NCBI RefSeq assembly: GCF_014201145.1
Contig: NZ_JACHDP010000001.1
Location: 4,650,001-4,714,000 of the forward strand
Direction of reading: 5' to 3'
Length of the DNA: 64,000 bases
Origin: Micromonospora parathelypteridis
GTDB taxonomy: Bacteria; Actinomycetota; Actinomycetes; Mycobacteriales; Micromonosporaceae
Every line of letters begins with the position of its first letter. The stretch's first letter is position 1. This document shows positions 56,618 through 64,000 of the stretch, one piece after another. A model generated the notes under the pieces. It searched no databases and was not told the origin of the DNA. It was given only the letters and a program-made list of their open reading frames with translations. The position numbers were made by a program, and so were the translations under genes.

Positions 56618-57357
56618 GGCGGCGGCCGCTGATCGGGATCAGCGCGTACGTCGAGCCGGCCGACTGGGCGGTCTGGCGGGGCGTACCGGCGGTGCTGGTC
56701 CCGGAGGCGTATGTGCGGGCGGTCACTGCCGCGGGTGGCCGGGCGGTGGTCCTGCCGCCGGACGACGGGGACGGCGACGTGCTGGCCGTCCTCGACGGGC
56801 TGCTGTTGGCCGGGGGCGCCGATGTGGGCCCGGGGCGGTACGGCCAGCCGCCGCACCCGCGTACCGAGGCCCGACCGGACCGGGATGCCGGTGAGATGAC
56901 CCTGCTGGCCGCCGCGCTCGCCGCCGAGCTGCCGCTGCTGGGCGTGTGCCGGGGTATGCAGTTGCTCGCCGTGGCCTACGGCGGCACCCTGCACCAGCAC
57001 CTGCCGGATGTGGTCGGTCACGACGAGCACCGTCCGGCACCCGGCGTCTACGGCTCCCACCCGGTGCGGTTCGCGGCGGGCAGCCTCGCGGCGACGGTGT
57101 TGGCCGGGGTGGACCGGGTCAACTCGTACCACCACCAGGCGGTCGCCGACGCGGGCCGGCTCGCCGTCACCGGTTGGTCCGAGGACGGCGTGATCGAGGC
57201 GGTGGAGGACCCGGCCCTGCCGTTCGTGCTCGGCGTCCAGTGGCATCCGGAGAACGAGCCGGACCCGCGCCCGATCAGCGCGCTGGTCGCGGCGGCTGCT
57301 CGGGTCGTCGTGGCCCAGGACGAGACCGAACGTATCGCGCGGCGTCACCCGGTGTGA
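56614..57357 (+). CDS. Gamma-glutamyl hydrolase, class I glutamine amidotransferase fold (PuuD-like)
   Basis: The 247-residue peptidase C26 protein has LPLLGVCRGMQLLAVAYGG, where the nucleophile is the Cys in GVCRG, and LGVQWHPENEPD with the His-Glu pair. It likely frees GABA or the acid from its gamma-glutamyl carrier. The GTG start overlaps the SDR stop (GTGA). The gene completes the glutamylation-oxidation-hydrolysis route. Confidence 0.92.
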   Translation: MRRRPLIGISAYVEPADWAVWRGVPAVLVPEAYVRAVTAAGGRAVVLPPDDGDGDVLAVLDGLLLAGGADVGPGRYGQPPHPRTEARPDRDAGEMTLLAAALAAELPLLGVCRGMQLLAVAYGGTLHQHLPDVVGHDEHRPAPGVYGSHPVRFAAGSLAATVLAGVDRVNSYHHQAVADAGRLAVTGWSEDGVIEAVEDPALPFVLGVQWHPENEPDPRPISALVAAAARVVVAQDETERIARRHPV

Positions 57358-57404
57358 CGCAAGTCGCACCGGCCCGCTGGACAGGCCGGTGGGAGGATCG
57401 CCGT

Positions 57405-57956
57405 ATGGGCAAGGTCTATCCGGAAATCGACGGTCGACTGCGCGACTTCATCGTGGGCCAGCCGGTCTTCTTCGTGGCCACCGCGCCGTCCGGCGCCGAG
57501 GGGCACGTCAATGTCTCGCCGAAGGGCATGCGGGGCACGTTCGTGATTCTCGGCCCGCACCGGGTGGCCTACCTCGACTATCACGGCAGCGGGGCGGAGA
57601 CCATCGCCCACCTGCGGGACAACGGCCGGATAACGCTGATGTTCTGTGCCTTCGACGGGCCGCCGAAGATCGTCCGGTTGCAGGGCCGGGGCAGCAGCGT
57701 CGCGGTGACCGAGGAGACCTTCGCCGACCGGATCGCCGAGTTTCCGGCACCGCCGGACGTGCACGCCGTCCGGGCTGTGATCACCGTCGACGTGGACCGG
57801 GTCAGCGACTCCTGCGGCTATGCGGTGCCACTGATGGACTTCCGCGCCGAACGCGACCTGCTGCTCACCTCGCACTCCCGCCGTACCGCCGACGACCTGG
57901 CGGTCTACCGGGCCACCAGGAACGCGGCGAGCATCGACGGGCTTCCGGTCTTCTGA
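57405..57956 (+). CDS. Pyridoxamine 5'-phosphate oxidase-family flavoprotein
   Basis: The 183-residue protein has the PPOX split-barrel start IDGRLRDFIVGQPVFFVATA and HVNVSPKGM, FVILGPHRVAYLDYHGSGAETIAHL. It probably binds FMN or F420; its substrate is not predictable. ATG 57405 follows GGGAGG. It ends the amine-cluster strand, with the stress module behind it. Confidence 0.82.
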   Translation: MGKVYPEIDGRLRDFIVGQPVFFVATAPSGAEGHVNVSPKGMRGTFVILGPHRVAYLDYHGSGAETIAHLRDNGRITLMFCAFDGPPKIVRLQGRGSSVAVTEETFADRIAEFPAPPDVHAVRAVITVDVDRVSDSCGYAVPLMDFRAERDLLLTSHSRRTADDLAVYRATRNAASIDGLPVF

Positions 57957-58062
57957 CTCGTCAGGGCGCTCCGGCGACCGCCGCTCGACGCCGGTGCGTA
58001 CCCGCACCGTCCGGTGCCCGACCGCCCCGGCGTACGTAAACAGCGTCCATGGCTCGTGATGC

Positions 58063-58088
58063 GTTACGTTGCTGGTCCGCCTGGGTAC
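58063..58088 (+). promoter_or_regulatory. Sigma-B-like promoter of the hybrid sensor
   Basis: GTTA (58063-58066), 16 bp, GGGTAC (58083-58088) approximates the actinobacterial stress sigma-B promoter GTTT-N14-16-GGGTAY with one mismatch. It lies 61 bp before the ATG. Confidence 0.35.
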
Positions 58089-58149
58089 AAGTCGAAGCAC
58101 GGCGGGTGAAGATCAACGGTCGCGGGGTACGGCCGGAGCGGGAGGCTGC

Positions 58150-61100
58150 ATGAGCTCGGCCCAGGGGGGTGCGGACATCGGGCATCCCGTCGCGCCCGCC
58201 CGGGAGACCCCCGCGCTGCTGACGGCCGCGTTCGCGGCCGGTGGCGAGATGGGCGAGCGGCTGGGCGACTTCGACTGGTCCACCGGCCCGCTGGGCGGGC
58301 CCGACCGATGGCCGACGGCGCTTGCCAACGCGGTCGGCATGATGCTCGCCTCCAGCGCCCAGATCGTCATGTTCTGGGGCGACGAGCAGCTCGCCTTCTA
58401 CAACGACGCTTTCCGATCGACCATCGGCAGCAAACATCCGGAGGTGCTCTGCCAACCGGCCCGTCTGCACTGGGCGGAGACCTGGGCGGTGCTCGGCCCG
58501 TTGCTCGACGGCGTCCGGGGCAGTGGGCGCTCCTATCGCGGCGACGACCACCCCTTCCTGCTGGACCGGGACGGCTTTGTCGAGCAGACCTACTTCAACG
58601 TCTCGTACGACCCGATCCGGGGTGACGACGGCTCGGTCAGTGGCGTCTACTGCATCGTCAACGAGACCACCGGGCGGGTGCTCGGCGAGCGCCGGCTGCG
58701 GGCACTGGCCGAACTCGGTGCGGAGCTGAGCGACATCGGCAGTGCGGCCGAGCTCGGCCGGACCGCCGCCGGGGTGCTCGACCGGCACCGGGCCGATGTG
58801 CCCTTCGCCTTGATCTACCTGACTGACGAGAGCGGTCGTCTCACCCTGGTCGGGTCCACCGGTGCCGCCCCGGCCGCCGTCGGCGCCGCCGAGCTGTCTG
58901 CCCGGATTGGCGTCGCGCCCGCCACGGTCGACGTGGCCGATCTGCTCGACCCGACGCCGGTCGACGCCGCCGACCAGGCCCTCGTGCTACCCCTCACGGC
59001 GAGCAACCAGGCGGTCGGCGCGCTGGTCGTGGGCGTGGCCCGCCTGCTGCCGCTCGGCGACGACTACCGCAACTTCCTCGATTTGATCGCTGCCCAGATC
59101 TCCCGGGCGGTCGGCACGCAGCGGGCTTACGAGCATGAGCGGGCCCGCGCCGCCGAGCTGGCCGCGCTGGATCTGGCGAAGACCAACTTCTTCGCCAACG
59201 TCAGCCACGAGTTCCGCACCCCGCTGACCCTGGTGCTCGGCCCGCTGGAGGACATGCTGGCCGACCCGGCACTACCCGCGGCCGAGACCGACCGGCTCAC
59301 CATGATGCACCGCAACGCGCTGCGCCTGCTCAAGCTGGTCAACACCGTGCTGGACTTCTCCCGGCTGGAGTCTGGCCGGCTCGCCGCCCGCTACCAGCCC
59401 ACCGACCTCGCCGGCTACACCGCCCGGCTGGCCAGCACCTTCCGCTCGGCCACCGACCGGGCCGGGTTGCGGCTGGTGGTGGACTGTCCGCCGCTGCCGG
59501 CGCCGATCTTCGTCGACCGGGACATGTGGGAGAAGATCGTCCTCAATCTGGTGTCGAACGCTGTCAAGTTCACCTTCGACGGCGAGATCCGGGTGCGGGT
59601 CCGGGACGTGGGCGGCGCGGCCCGCCTGGAGGTGACGGACACCGGTATCGGGATCCTGCCGGACGAGCTGCCGCACGTCTTCGAACGGTTCCACCGGGTG
59701 CCCGGGGTGCGTGCGCGCACCCATGAGGGCACCGGCATCGGCCTGGCTCTGGTCCGGGAGCTGGTCGAGATGCACGGCGGCGAGGTCGGGCTGACCAGCC
59801 AGGTCGACGAGGGCAGCACCTTCTCGGTGACCGTGCCGTTCGGGTCGGCACACCTGCCCGCCGACCGGGTGGCGGCGTTCGGCCCGCTGCCCGCGGAAGA
59901 GCCCGAGCAGGCCCGGCTCTACGTGGCGGAGACCGCCCTGTGGACCGGCGTTGAGCCGGCACCCGAGTTCGACGACGGCATCCGCGCTCTGCGCGGAGGT
60001 GGCCGGCCGACGAAGGGTGCACCGGCCGGCCGGATCCTGGTCGTCGACGACAACGTGGACCTGCGCGAGCACGTCACCCGGCTGCTCTCCCCAACCTGGG
60101 AGGTGGTCACCGCGAGCGACGGGTTGGTCGCCCTGCCGCTGGCCCGCGAGGGTGGGTTCGACCTGGTGCTCACCGACGTGATGATGCCCCGACTGGACGG
60201 GTTCGGGCTGGTCAGCGCGCTGCGGGCGGACCCGCGTACCCGGCATGTGCCGATCGTGCTGCTCTCGGCCCGGGCCGGCTCCGCGGAGGCCGTCGCCGGC
60301 CTCTCCGCAGGTGCCGACGACTACCTCACCAAGCCGTTCTCCGGCCAGGAGTTGATCGCCCGGGTCCGGGCCAACGTCGAGCTGGGCCAGCTCCGTGGGC
60401 AGATCATCCGTCGACTCCGGGCACTGGCCGACGCGGCGGTGGCCGTGAACACCGCCCGCTCCACCGGCGACGTGCTCCAGGTCGCCGCCCGGCACGCGCT
60501 GAGCCTCGCCGAGGCCGCGCGGGTGGTGGTCACCGCCTCCGGGGCGCGCTCGGAGGCGGACACCGGCGGCGCCACCGCCACCGATCCGTCCTTCGTGGCC
60601 GAGCTGACCGGCACCACCGGCGCCACGCTCGGCGAGTTGCGGGTCTGGCGGCCGGCCGGCGACGACGCGCAGGCCGACGAGGCCGCGTTGACCCAGCTCG
60701 CCCGGCTGGTCGGGGTGCGCCTGGAGAACGCCCAGCTCTACGAAGCCGAACACCGCATCGCCACCACCCTGCAGCACAGCCTGCTGCCGCGGTCGCTGCC
60801 GCAGCTGCCCGGCGCGGTGCTGGCCAGCCGGTACCTGCCCGGCAGCGCCGACGTCGAGGTTGGCGGCGACTGGTACGACGCGATCGCCCTCTCCGACGAC
60901 GACCTGGTGCTGGTCATCGGGGACGTGGTCGGTAAGGGCGTCCAGGCCGCCGCGGCGATGGGGCAACTGCGCAACGCCCTGCGGGCGTACCTGCTGGAGG
61001 GCTACGACCCGGGCGAGTCACTGACCCGGCTCAACCGGCTCGTCGAGTCCACCGAGCACCGCTCCTTCGCGACCGTGGTCTGCCTGCTGTTCAACCCCCG

Positions 61101-61827
61101 CACCGGCCGGCTGCGTTACGCGAGCGCGGGTCACCCGTCCCCACTGCTGATCAGAGGAGGTGACGTGGCGTTCCTGCACGGCCGTGCGCTCGGCCCGCCG
61201 GTCGGCGCCATCCCGGGCGCGACGTACGAGACGGTCGAGGGAGAGTTGGCGGCCGGCAGCCGACTGCTGCTCTACACCGACGGGCTGATCGAGGACCGTC
61301 AGCTCGGCATCGACGCCGCGCTGGCCCAGCTGCGCGTCGACGCGGCGACCCCCAGTGAGCACGTGGCGGACCTGATCGACGCGGTCGTCGAGCGGGTCGA
61401 CGGGCGACCGCGCCGCGACGACGTGGCGCTCCTCGCCCTTGAGGCGGCCGAGCTGAACCGTTTCGCGTTGCGGCTACCGGCGGACCCGACCCGGCTGAGC
61501 GTACTGCGCAAGCGCCTGGAGGACTTCCTGGTCGCGCACGCGGTCGACGAGACGGACGTGTTCGACCTGACCGTCGCCGTCTCCGAGGCCGCGGCGAACG
61601 CCATCGAGCATCCGGTCCACCCCGTCGAGGCCGTCATCAGCGTGGAGGTGGCCATCGAGGATCGGACGGTGACGGCCACCGTGCGCGACACCGGGCAGTG
61701 GCGTGAGTCGACCGGCTCCGGATTCCGAGGGCGTGGCCTGGCCCTGATCAGGGCCTTGGGTGACCTGACGGTGCGGCGTACCGATGAGGGCACCGAGGTG
61801 ACGCTGCGCCGGCAGCTGCGGGGCTGA
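58150..61827 (+). CDS. Hybrid histidine kinase-receiver-PP2C phosphatase-anti-sigma protein
   Basis: The 1225-residue cytosolic protein has, in order, a PAS-like domain (about 30-175), a GAF domain (178-330), HisKA with NFFANVSHEFRTPLT (His about 352) and HATPase_c (450-563), a receiver with LVLTDVMMP (Asp about 676), a second GAF (763-863), a PP2C/SpoIIE domain (880-1097) with VGGDWYDA and GDVVGKG, and a C-terminal RsbW-type ATPase (1102-1225). It could sense, phosphorylate itself, dephosphorylate a STAS protein and hold a sigma factor in one chain. Start ATG 58150 follows GGGAGG. Confidence 0.9.
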   Translation: MSSAQGGADIGHPVAPARETPALLTAAFAAGGEMGERLGDFDWSTGPLGGPDRWPTALANAVGMMLASSAQIVMFWGDEQLAFYNDAFRSTIGSKHPEVLCQPARLHWAETWAVLGPLLDGVRGSGRSYRGDDHPFLLDRDGFVEQTYFNVSYDPIRGDDGSVSGVYCIVNETTGRVLGERRLRALAELGAELSDIGSAAELGRTAAGVLDRHRADVPFALIYLTDESGRLTLVGSTGAAPAAVGAAELSARIGVAPATVDVADLLDPTPVDAADQALVLPLTASNQAVGALVVGVARLLPLGDDYRNFLDLIAAQISRAVGTQRAYEHERARAAELAALDLAKTNFFANVSHEFRTPLTLVLGPLEDMLADPALPAAETDRLTMMHRNALRLLKLVNTVLDFSRLESGRLAARYQPTDLAGYTARLASTFRSATDRAGLRLVVDCPPLPAPIFVDRDMWEKIVLNLVSNAVKFTFDGEIRVRVRDVGGAARLEVTDTGIGILPDELPHVFERFHRVPGVRARTHEGTGIGLALVRELVEMHGGEVGLTSQVDEGSTFSVTVPFGSAHLPADRVAAFGPLPAEEPEQARLYVAETALWTGVEPAPEFDDGIRALRGGGRPTKGAPAGRILVVDDNVDLREHVTRLLSPTWEVVTASDGLVALPLAREGGFDLVLTDVMMPRLDGFGLVSALRADPRTRHVPIVLLSARAGSAEAVAGLSAGADDYLTKPFSGQELIARVRANVELGQLRGQIIRRLRALADAAVAVNTARSTGDVLQVAARHALSLAEAARVVVTASGARSEADTGGATATDPSFVAELTGTTGATLGELRVWRPAGDDAQADEAALTQLARLVGVRLENAQLYEAEHRIATTLQHSLLPRSLPQLPGAVLASRYLPGSADVEVGGDWYDAIALSDDDLVLVIGDVVGKGVQAAAAMGQLRNALRAYLLEGYDPGESLTRLNRLVESTEHRSFATVVCLLFNPRTGRLRYASAGHPSPLLIRGGDVAFLHGRALGPPVGAIPGATYETVEGELAAGSRLLLYTDGLIEDRQLGIDAALAQLRVDAATPSEHVADLIDAVVERVDGRPRRDDVALLALEAAELNRFALRLPADPTRLSVLRKRLEDFLVAHAVDETDVFDLTVAVSEAAANAIEHPVHPVEAVISVEVAIEDRTVTATVRDTGQWRESTGSGFRGRGLALIRALGDLTVRRTDEGTEVTLRRQLRG

Positions 61828-61854
61828 CCGTGCGCCCGACGGCGTCGGGGTGTC

Positions 61855-62169
61855 TCAGGCCGGCCCGAGCCAGCTCTGCTCGCCCAGGCCGGAGATCTCC
61901 AGCACCCGGCGGACCTGGCGCGACGGCAGGACGGTGAGCGTGCCCGGAAATTGCTGGGCGAGCCGGACCACGGCATGGATGGCGGCCGAGTCGAAGAAGG
62001 TGACCGCACTCAGATCGAGGGTGATCCGCTTGGCGGGCTCGCGGAGCGCGGTCTGGAGCATCGTGTCGGCGGTCGCCATGTCCACCTCGCCGGCCACCAG
62101 CACCTGGAGGTGGTCGCCGTCGATCTCCGCGCTGGCAGAGAAGACGGGCGGTGCTCCCCCTTGATCCAC
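61855..62169 (-). CDS. STAS-domain anti-sigma factor antagonist
   Basis: The 104-residue protein is a single STAS domain of the SpoIIAA/RsbV type, with VAGEVDMATAD, LDLSAVTFFDSAAIHAVV (the phospho-acceptor Ser in FFDSAA) and LEISGL near the end. The hybrid protein next door, convergent to it, carries the matching phosphatase and kinase domains. Start GTG 62169 is used; earlier residues in the frame are not STAS-like. Confidence 0.88.
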   Translation of the reverse strand: MDQGGAPPVFSASAEIDGDHLQVLVAGEVDMATADTMLQTALREPAKRITLDLSAVTFFDSAAIHAVVRLAQQFPGTLTVLPSRQVRRVLEISGLGEQSWLGPA

Positions 62170-62264
62170 GCTGACACCATGGCACAGCCGACCTGGCAGG
62201 GCAACAACCCCTCCGGAGCGCCCGTGGCGCGGGTCACCAGCGGCCCCGGCGATAGGCTTGCGGC

Positions 62265-63122
62265 ATGACCGTCCGTCCGCCGCTGACACCAGGCGCGCTC
62301 ACCCCGATGCGACCGGTGCCACCCCAGATCGCCCGACCGGAGTACGTGGGCAAGAAGCGCCCGCAGGAGTGGCGCGGCTCGCACGTGCAGACGCCGGAGA
62401 CCATCGAGAAGATGCGGCTCGCCAGCCGACTCGCCGCCCAGGCGACCCAGCTCGCCGGCGAGCACTGCAAGCCCGGCGTGACCACCGACGAGATCGACAA
62501 GGTGGTGCACGAGTTCCTCTGCGACCACGGCGCGTACCCGTCGACGCTGGGCTACAAGGGCTTCCCGAAGTCCTGCTGCACCAGCCTCAACGAGGTCGTC
62601 TGCCACGGCATCCCGGACTCCACCGTCCTGGCCGACGGCGACATCATCAACGTCGACGTGACCGCGTACATCGGCGGGGTGCACGGTGACACCGATGCCA
62701 CCTTCTGCGTCGGCGAGGTCAGCGAGGAGGCCCGGCTGCTGGTCGAGCGGACCCACGAGGCCATGATGCGCGGCATCCGCGCGGTCGCCCCGGGTCGGCA
62801 GATCAACGTGGTGGGCCGGGTCATCGAGTCGTACGCCAAGCGGTTCGGCTACGGCGTGGTCCGCGACTTCACCGGCCACGGCATCGGCGAGGCCTTCCAC
62901 AGCGGGCTCTACGTGCCGCACTACGACAGCCCGCGCCCTACGGACGTCATGGAGCCGGGGATGACGTTCACCATCGAGCCGATGATCACGCTCGGCACCT
63001 ACCAGTACGACATGTGGGACGACGGGTGGACCGTGGTCACCAAGGACCGGAAGTGGACAGCTCAGTTCGAGCACACCATCGTGGTGACCGACGACGGTCA
63101 CGAAATCCTGACCCTGCCGTGA
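62265..63122 (+). CDS. map: Methionine aminopeptidase type I
   Basis: Map removes N-terminal Met. The 285-residue protein has an N-terminal extension of about 40 residues containing [15 protein letters not shown], then metal ligands Asp in IINVDVTAY and GDTDATF, His in [11 protein letters not shown], and Glu in FTIEPM and FEHTIVV. This long form matches mycobacterial MapB. ATG 62265 was chosen. Its stop overlaps the VIT start. Confidence 0.96.
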   Translation: MTVRPPLTPGALTPMRPVPPQIARPEYVGKKRPQEWRGSHVQTPETIEKMRLASRLAAQATQLAGEHCKPGVTTDEIDKVVHEFLCDHGAYPSTLGYKGFPKSCCTSLNEVVCHGIPDSTVLADGDIINVDVTAYIGGVHGDTDATFCVGEVSEEARLLVERTHEAMMRGIRAVAPGRQINVVGRVIESYAKRFGYGVVRDFTGHGIGEAFHSGLYVPHYDSPRPTDVMEPGMTFTIEPMITLGTYQYDMWDDGWTVVTKDRKWTAQFEHTIVVTDDGHEILTLP

Positions 63123-63832
63123 CCGACACCCCGGCCGCGCTGCGCGAGGCGCACCACGCGGACGTCTCCGGCGGATGGCTGCGCCCGGCCGTCTTCGGCG
63201 CGATGGACGGACTGGTCACCAACATCGCCCTGATCGCCGGTGTCGGTGGCGGCGGGGTGTCGCCGCACAGCATCGTGCTCACCGGCTCGGCCGGCCTGGT
63301 GGCCGGTGCGATCTCGATGGGGCTCGGCGAGTACACCAGCGTGCGCTCCGCCAACGAACAGGTCGCCGCCGAGGTGGCCAAGGAGCGACGGGAGCTGGAG
63401 CGGCACCCCGAGGCGGAGGCCCGGGAGCTGGCCGACGCCTGGGTGGCGCGAGGCCTTCCGCGGGACCTCGCCACCCAGGTCGCGGAGGCGGTGCGGCGCG
63501 ACCCGGAGGAGGCGCTGCGGGTGCACGTCCGCGAGGAGTTGGGCGTCGACCCCGACGACCAGCCCAGCCCCTGGGCAGCGGCGATCTCGTCGTTCCTGTT
63601 CTTCTCGGTGGGCGCGTTGGTCCCGCTGCTGACGTACCTGTTCGGCGCCACCGAGCTGTGGCTGGCACTCGCCGTCGGCGGGCTCGGCCTGTTCGCCGCC
63701 GGTGCGGTGGTCGCCCGCTTCACCCGGCGGCCCTGGTGGACCAGCGGGCTGCGTCAGCTGCTGCTGGGCGCGGCTGCGGCCGGGGCCACCTACCTGATCG
63801 GCTCGCTGATCGGCGTACAGGGCGGGCTGTGA
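63119..63832 (+). CDS. VIT1/CCC1 family iron/manganese transporter
   Basis: The 237-residue protein has [15 protein letters not shown] and [25 protein letters not shown], hallmarks of the VIT family, then a soluble Glu-rich loop (about 80-150) and three final helices. VIT proteins move Fe2+ or Mn2+ across the membrane. GTG 63119 overlaps the map stop (GTGA), so translation is coupled. Confidence 0.9.
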   Translation: MTDTPAALREAHHADVSGGWLRPAVFGAMDGLVTNIALIAGVGGGGVSPHSIVLTGSAGLVAGAISMGLGEYTSVRSANEQVAAEVAKERRELERHPEAEARELADAWVARGLPRDLATQVAEAVRRDPEEALRVHVREELGVDPDDQPSPWAAAISSFLFFSVGALVPLLTYLFGATELWLALAVGGLGLFAAGAVVARFTRRPWWTSGLRQLLLGAAAAGATYLIGSLIGVQGGL

Positions 63833-63848
63833 CACCGCTCAAGCGGTG
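63833..63848. terminator. Short bidirectional hairpin
   Basis: CACCGCT and AGCGGTG are perfect 7-bp arms with a 2-nt CA loop. It overlaps the stop of the minus-strand gene at the window edge. Confidence 0.4.
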
Positions 63849-64000
63849 AGCAGTTCGTCGACAGTGCCGTCGACCGCCCGACCGCGGGCGGCCAACTCCT
63901 CGGCCTGCCGACCCAGCACCACACCCACCTCGGTCATGTCCGCGCCGGCCAACCCGGTGCGCCGTACCGCGTCCCCCGGGTCACGGAAGTACGTCCGGCT
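63839..64000 (-). CDS. Unidentified protein, C-terminal 53 residues (runs off window)
   Basis: On the minus strand a frame is open from the window edge to a TGA at 63839. The visible end is rich in Ala, Arg, Gly and Glu (LAGADMTEVGVVLGRQAEE, ending VDELLTA). Composition and the adjacent hairpin support a real gene end, but I cannot name the family. Most of the gene is outside. Confidence 0.6.
   Translation of the reverse strand, partial: SRTYFRDPGDAVRRTGLAGADMTEVGVVLGRQAEELAARGRAVDGTVDELLTA

Overview
The window is very GC-rich, uses many GTG starts and has dense genes whose stops often overlap the next start (ATGA or GTGA). Gene order (rnhB, DUF2469, yraN-comM-dprA, rpsB-tsf-pyrH-frr-cdsA-rlmN, dxr-rseP-ispG-GNAT, then the glnA-like cluster and map) matches the conserved actinobacterial block known from mycobacteria and streptomycetes. 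Gene content and style suggest a Micromonospora-like actinomycete; this is an inference, since no 16S rRNA or name marker is present. I found no tRNA, rRNA, insertion sequence, prophage or CRISPR array.

Layout. 1-8.6 kb: end of rnhB, DUF2469, a sulfite-oxidase-like molybdoenzyme, an M23 peptidase, a class-V aminotransferase, a XerC/D-type recombinase, a tiny membrane protein and the dprA-comM-yraN group on the minus strand. 8.9-18 kb: a repeat-bearing membrane protein, then the translation and lipid block rpsB, tsf, pyrH, frr, cdsA, rlmN and a two-DivIVA-domain protein. 18-24 kb: a metallo-beta-lactamase/Rieske fusion, a TMEM175-like channel, an FAD oxidoreductase, a YihY/BrkB protein and a GNAT. 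24.2-28.2 kb: a large secreted multidomain glycoside hydrolase (GH87-like). 28.5-35 kb: MEP isoprenoid genes dxr and ispG around the protease rseP, a PadR/MFS divergent pair and a DUF4081 GNAT. 35-37 kb: an accessory, repeat-rich stretch around a small secreted lysozyme-like protein. 37-49.9 kb: a fused four-domain ABC exporter, an old yellow enzyme, a dicarboxylate symporter, a DUF998 protein, a glutathionyl-hydroquinone-reductase relative, a thiolase, a methyltransferase, a GGDEF-EAL protein and DUF456. 50-58 kb: an amine-catabolism cluster (permease, glnA-like ligase, aldehyde dehydrogenase, SDR, gamma-glutamyl hydrolase). 58-64 kb: a giant hybrid kinase/phosphatase/anti-sigma protein with a STAS antagonist, map, a VIT transporter and a cut gene.

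How parts fit. The 50-58 kb genes form a gamma-glutamylated amine route (uptake, glutamylation, oxidation, hydrolysis). The 58-62 kb pair forms a partner-switching stress module, possibly under a sigma-B-like promoter. The PadR/MFS pair has a clear palindromic operator.

The most unexplained material is non-coding. There is a hairpin array at 36.2-36.6 kb, a 76-bp dispersed palindrome in three copies, two perfect long inverted repeats and a G-quadruplex repeat near 35.2-35.4 kb, a 10-bp tandem repeat at 36.8 kb, and paired TTGTCCACA motifs lying at the same distance upstream of two genes at the ends of the dprA region.
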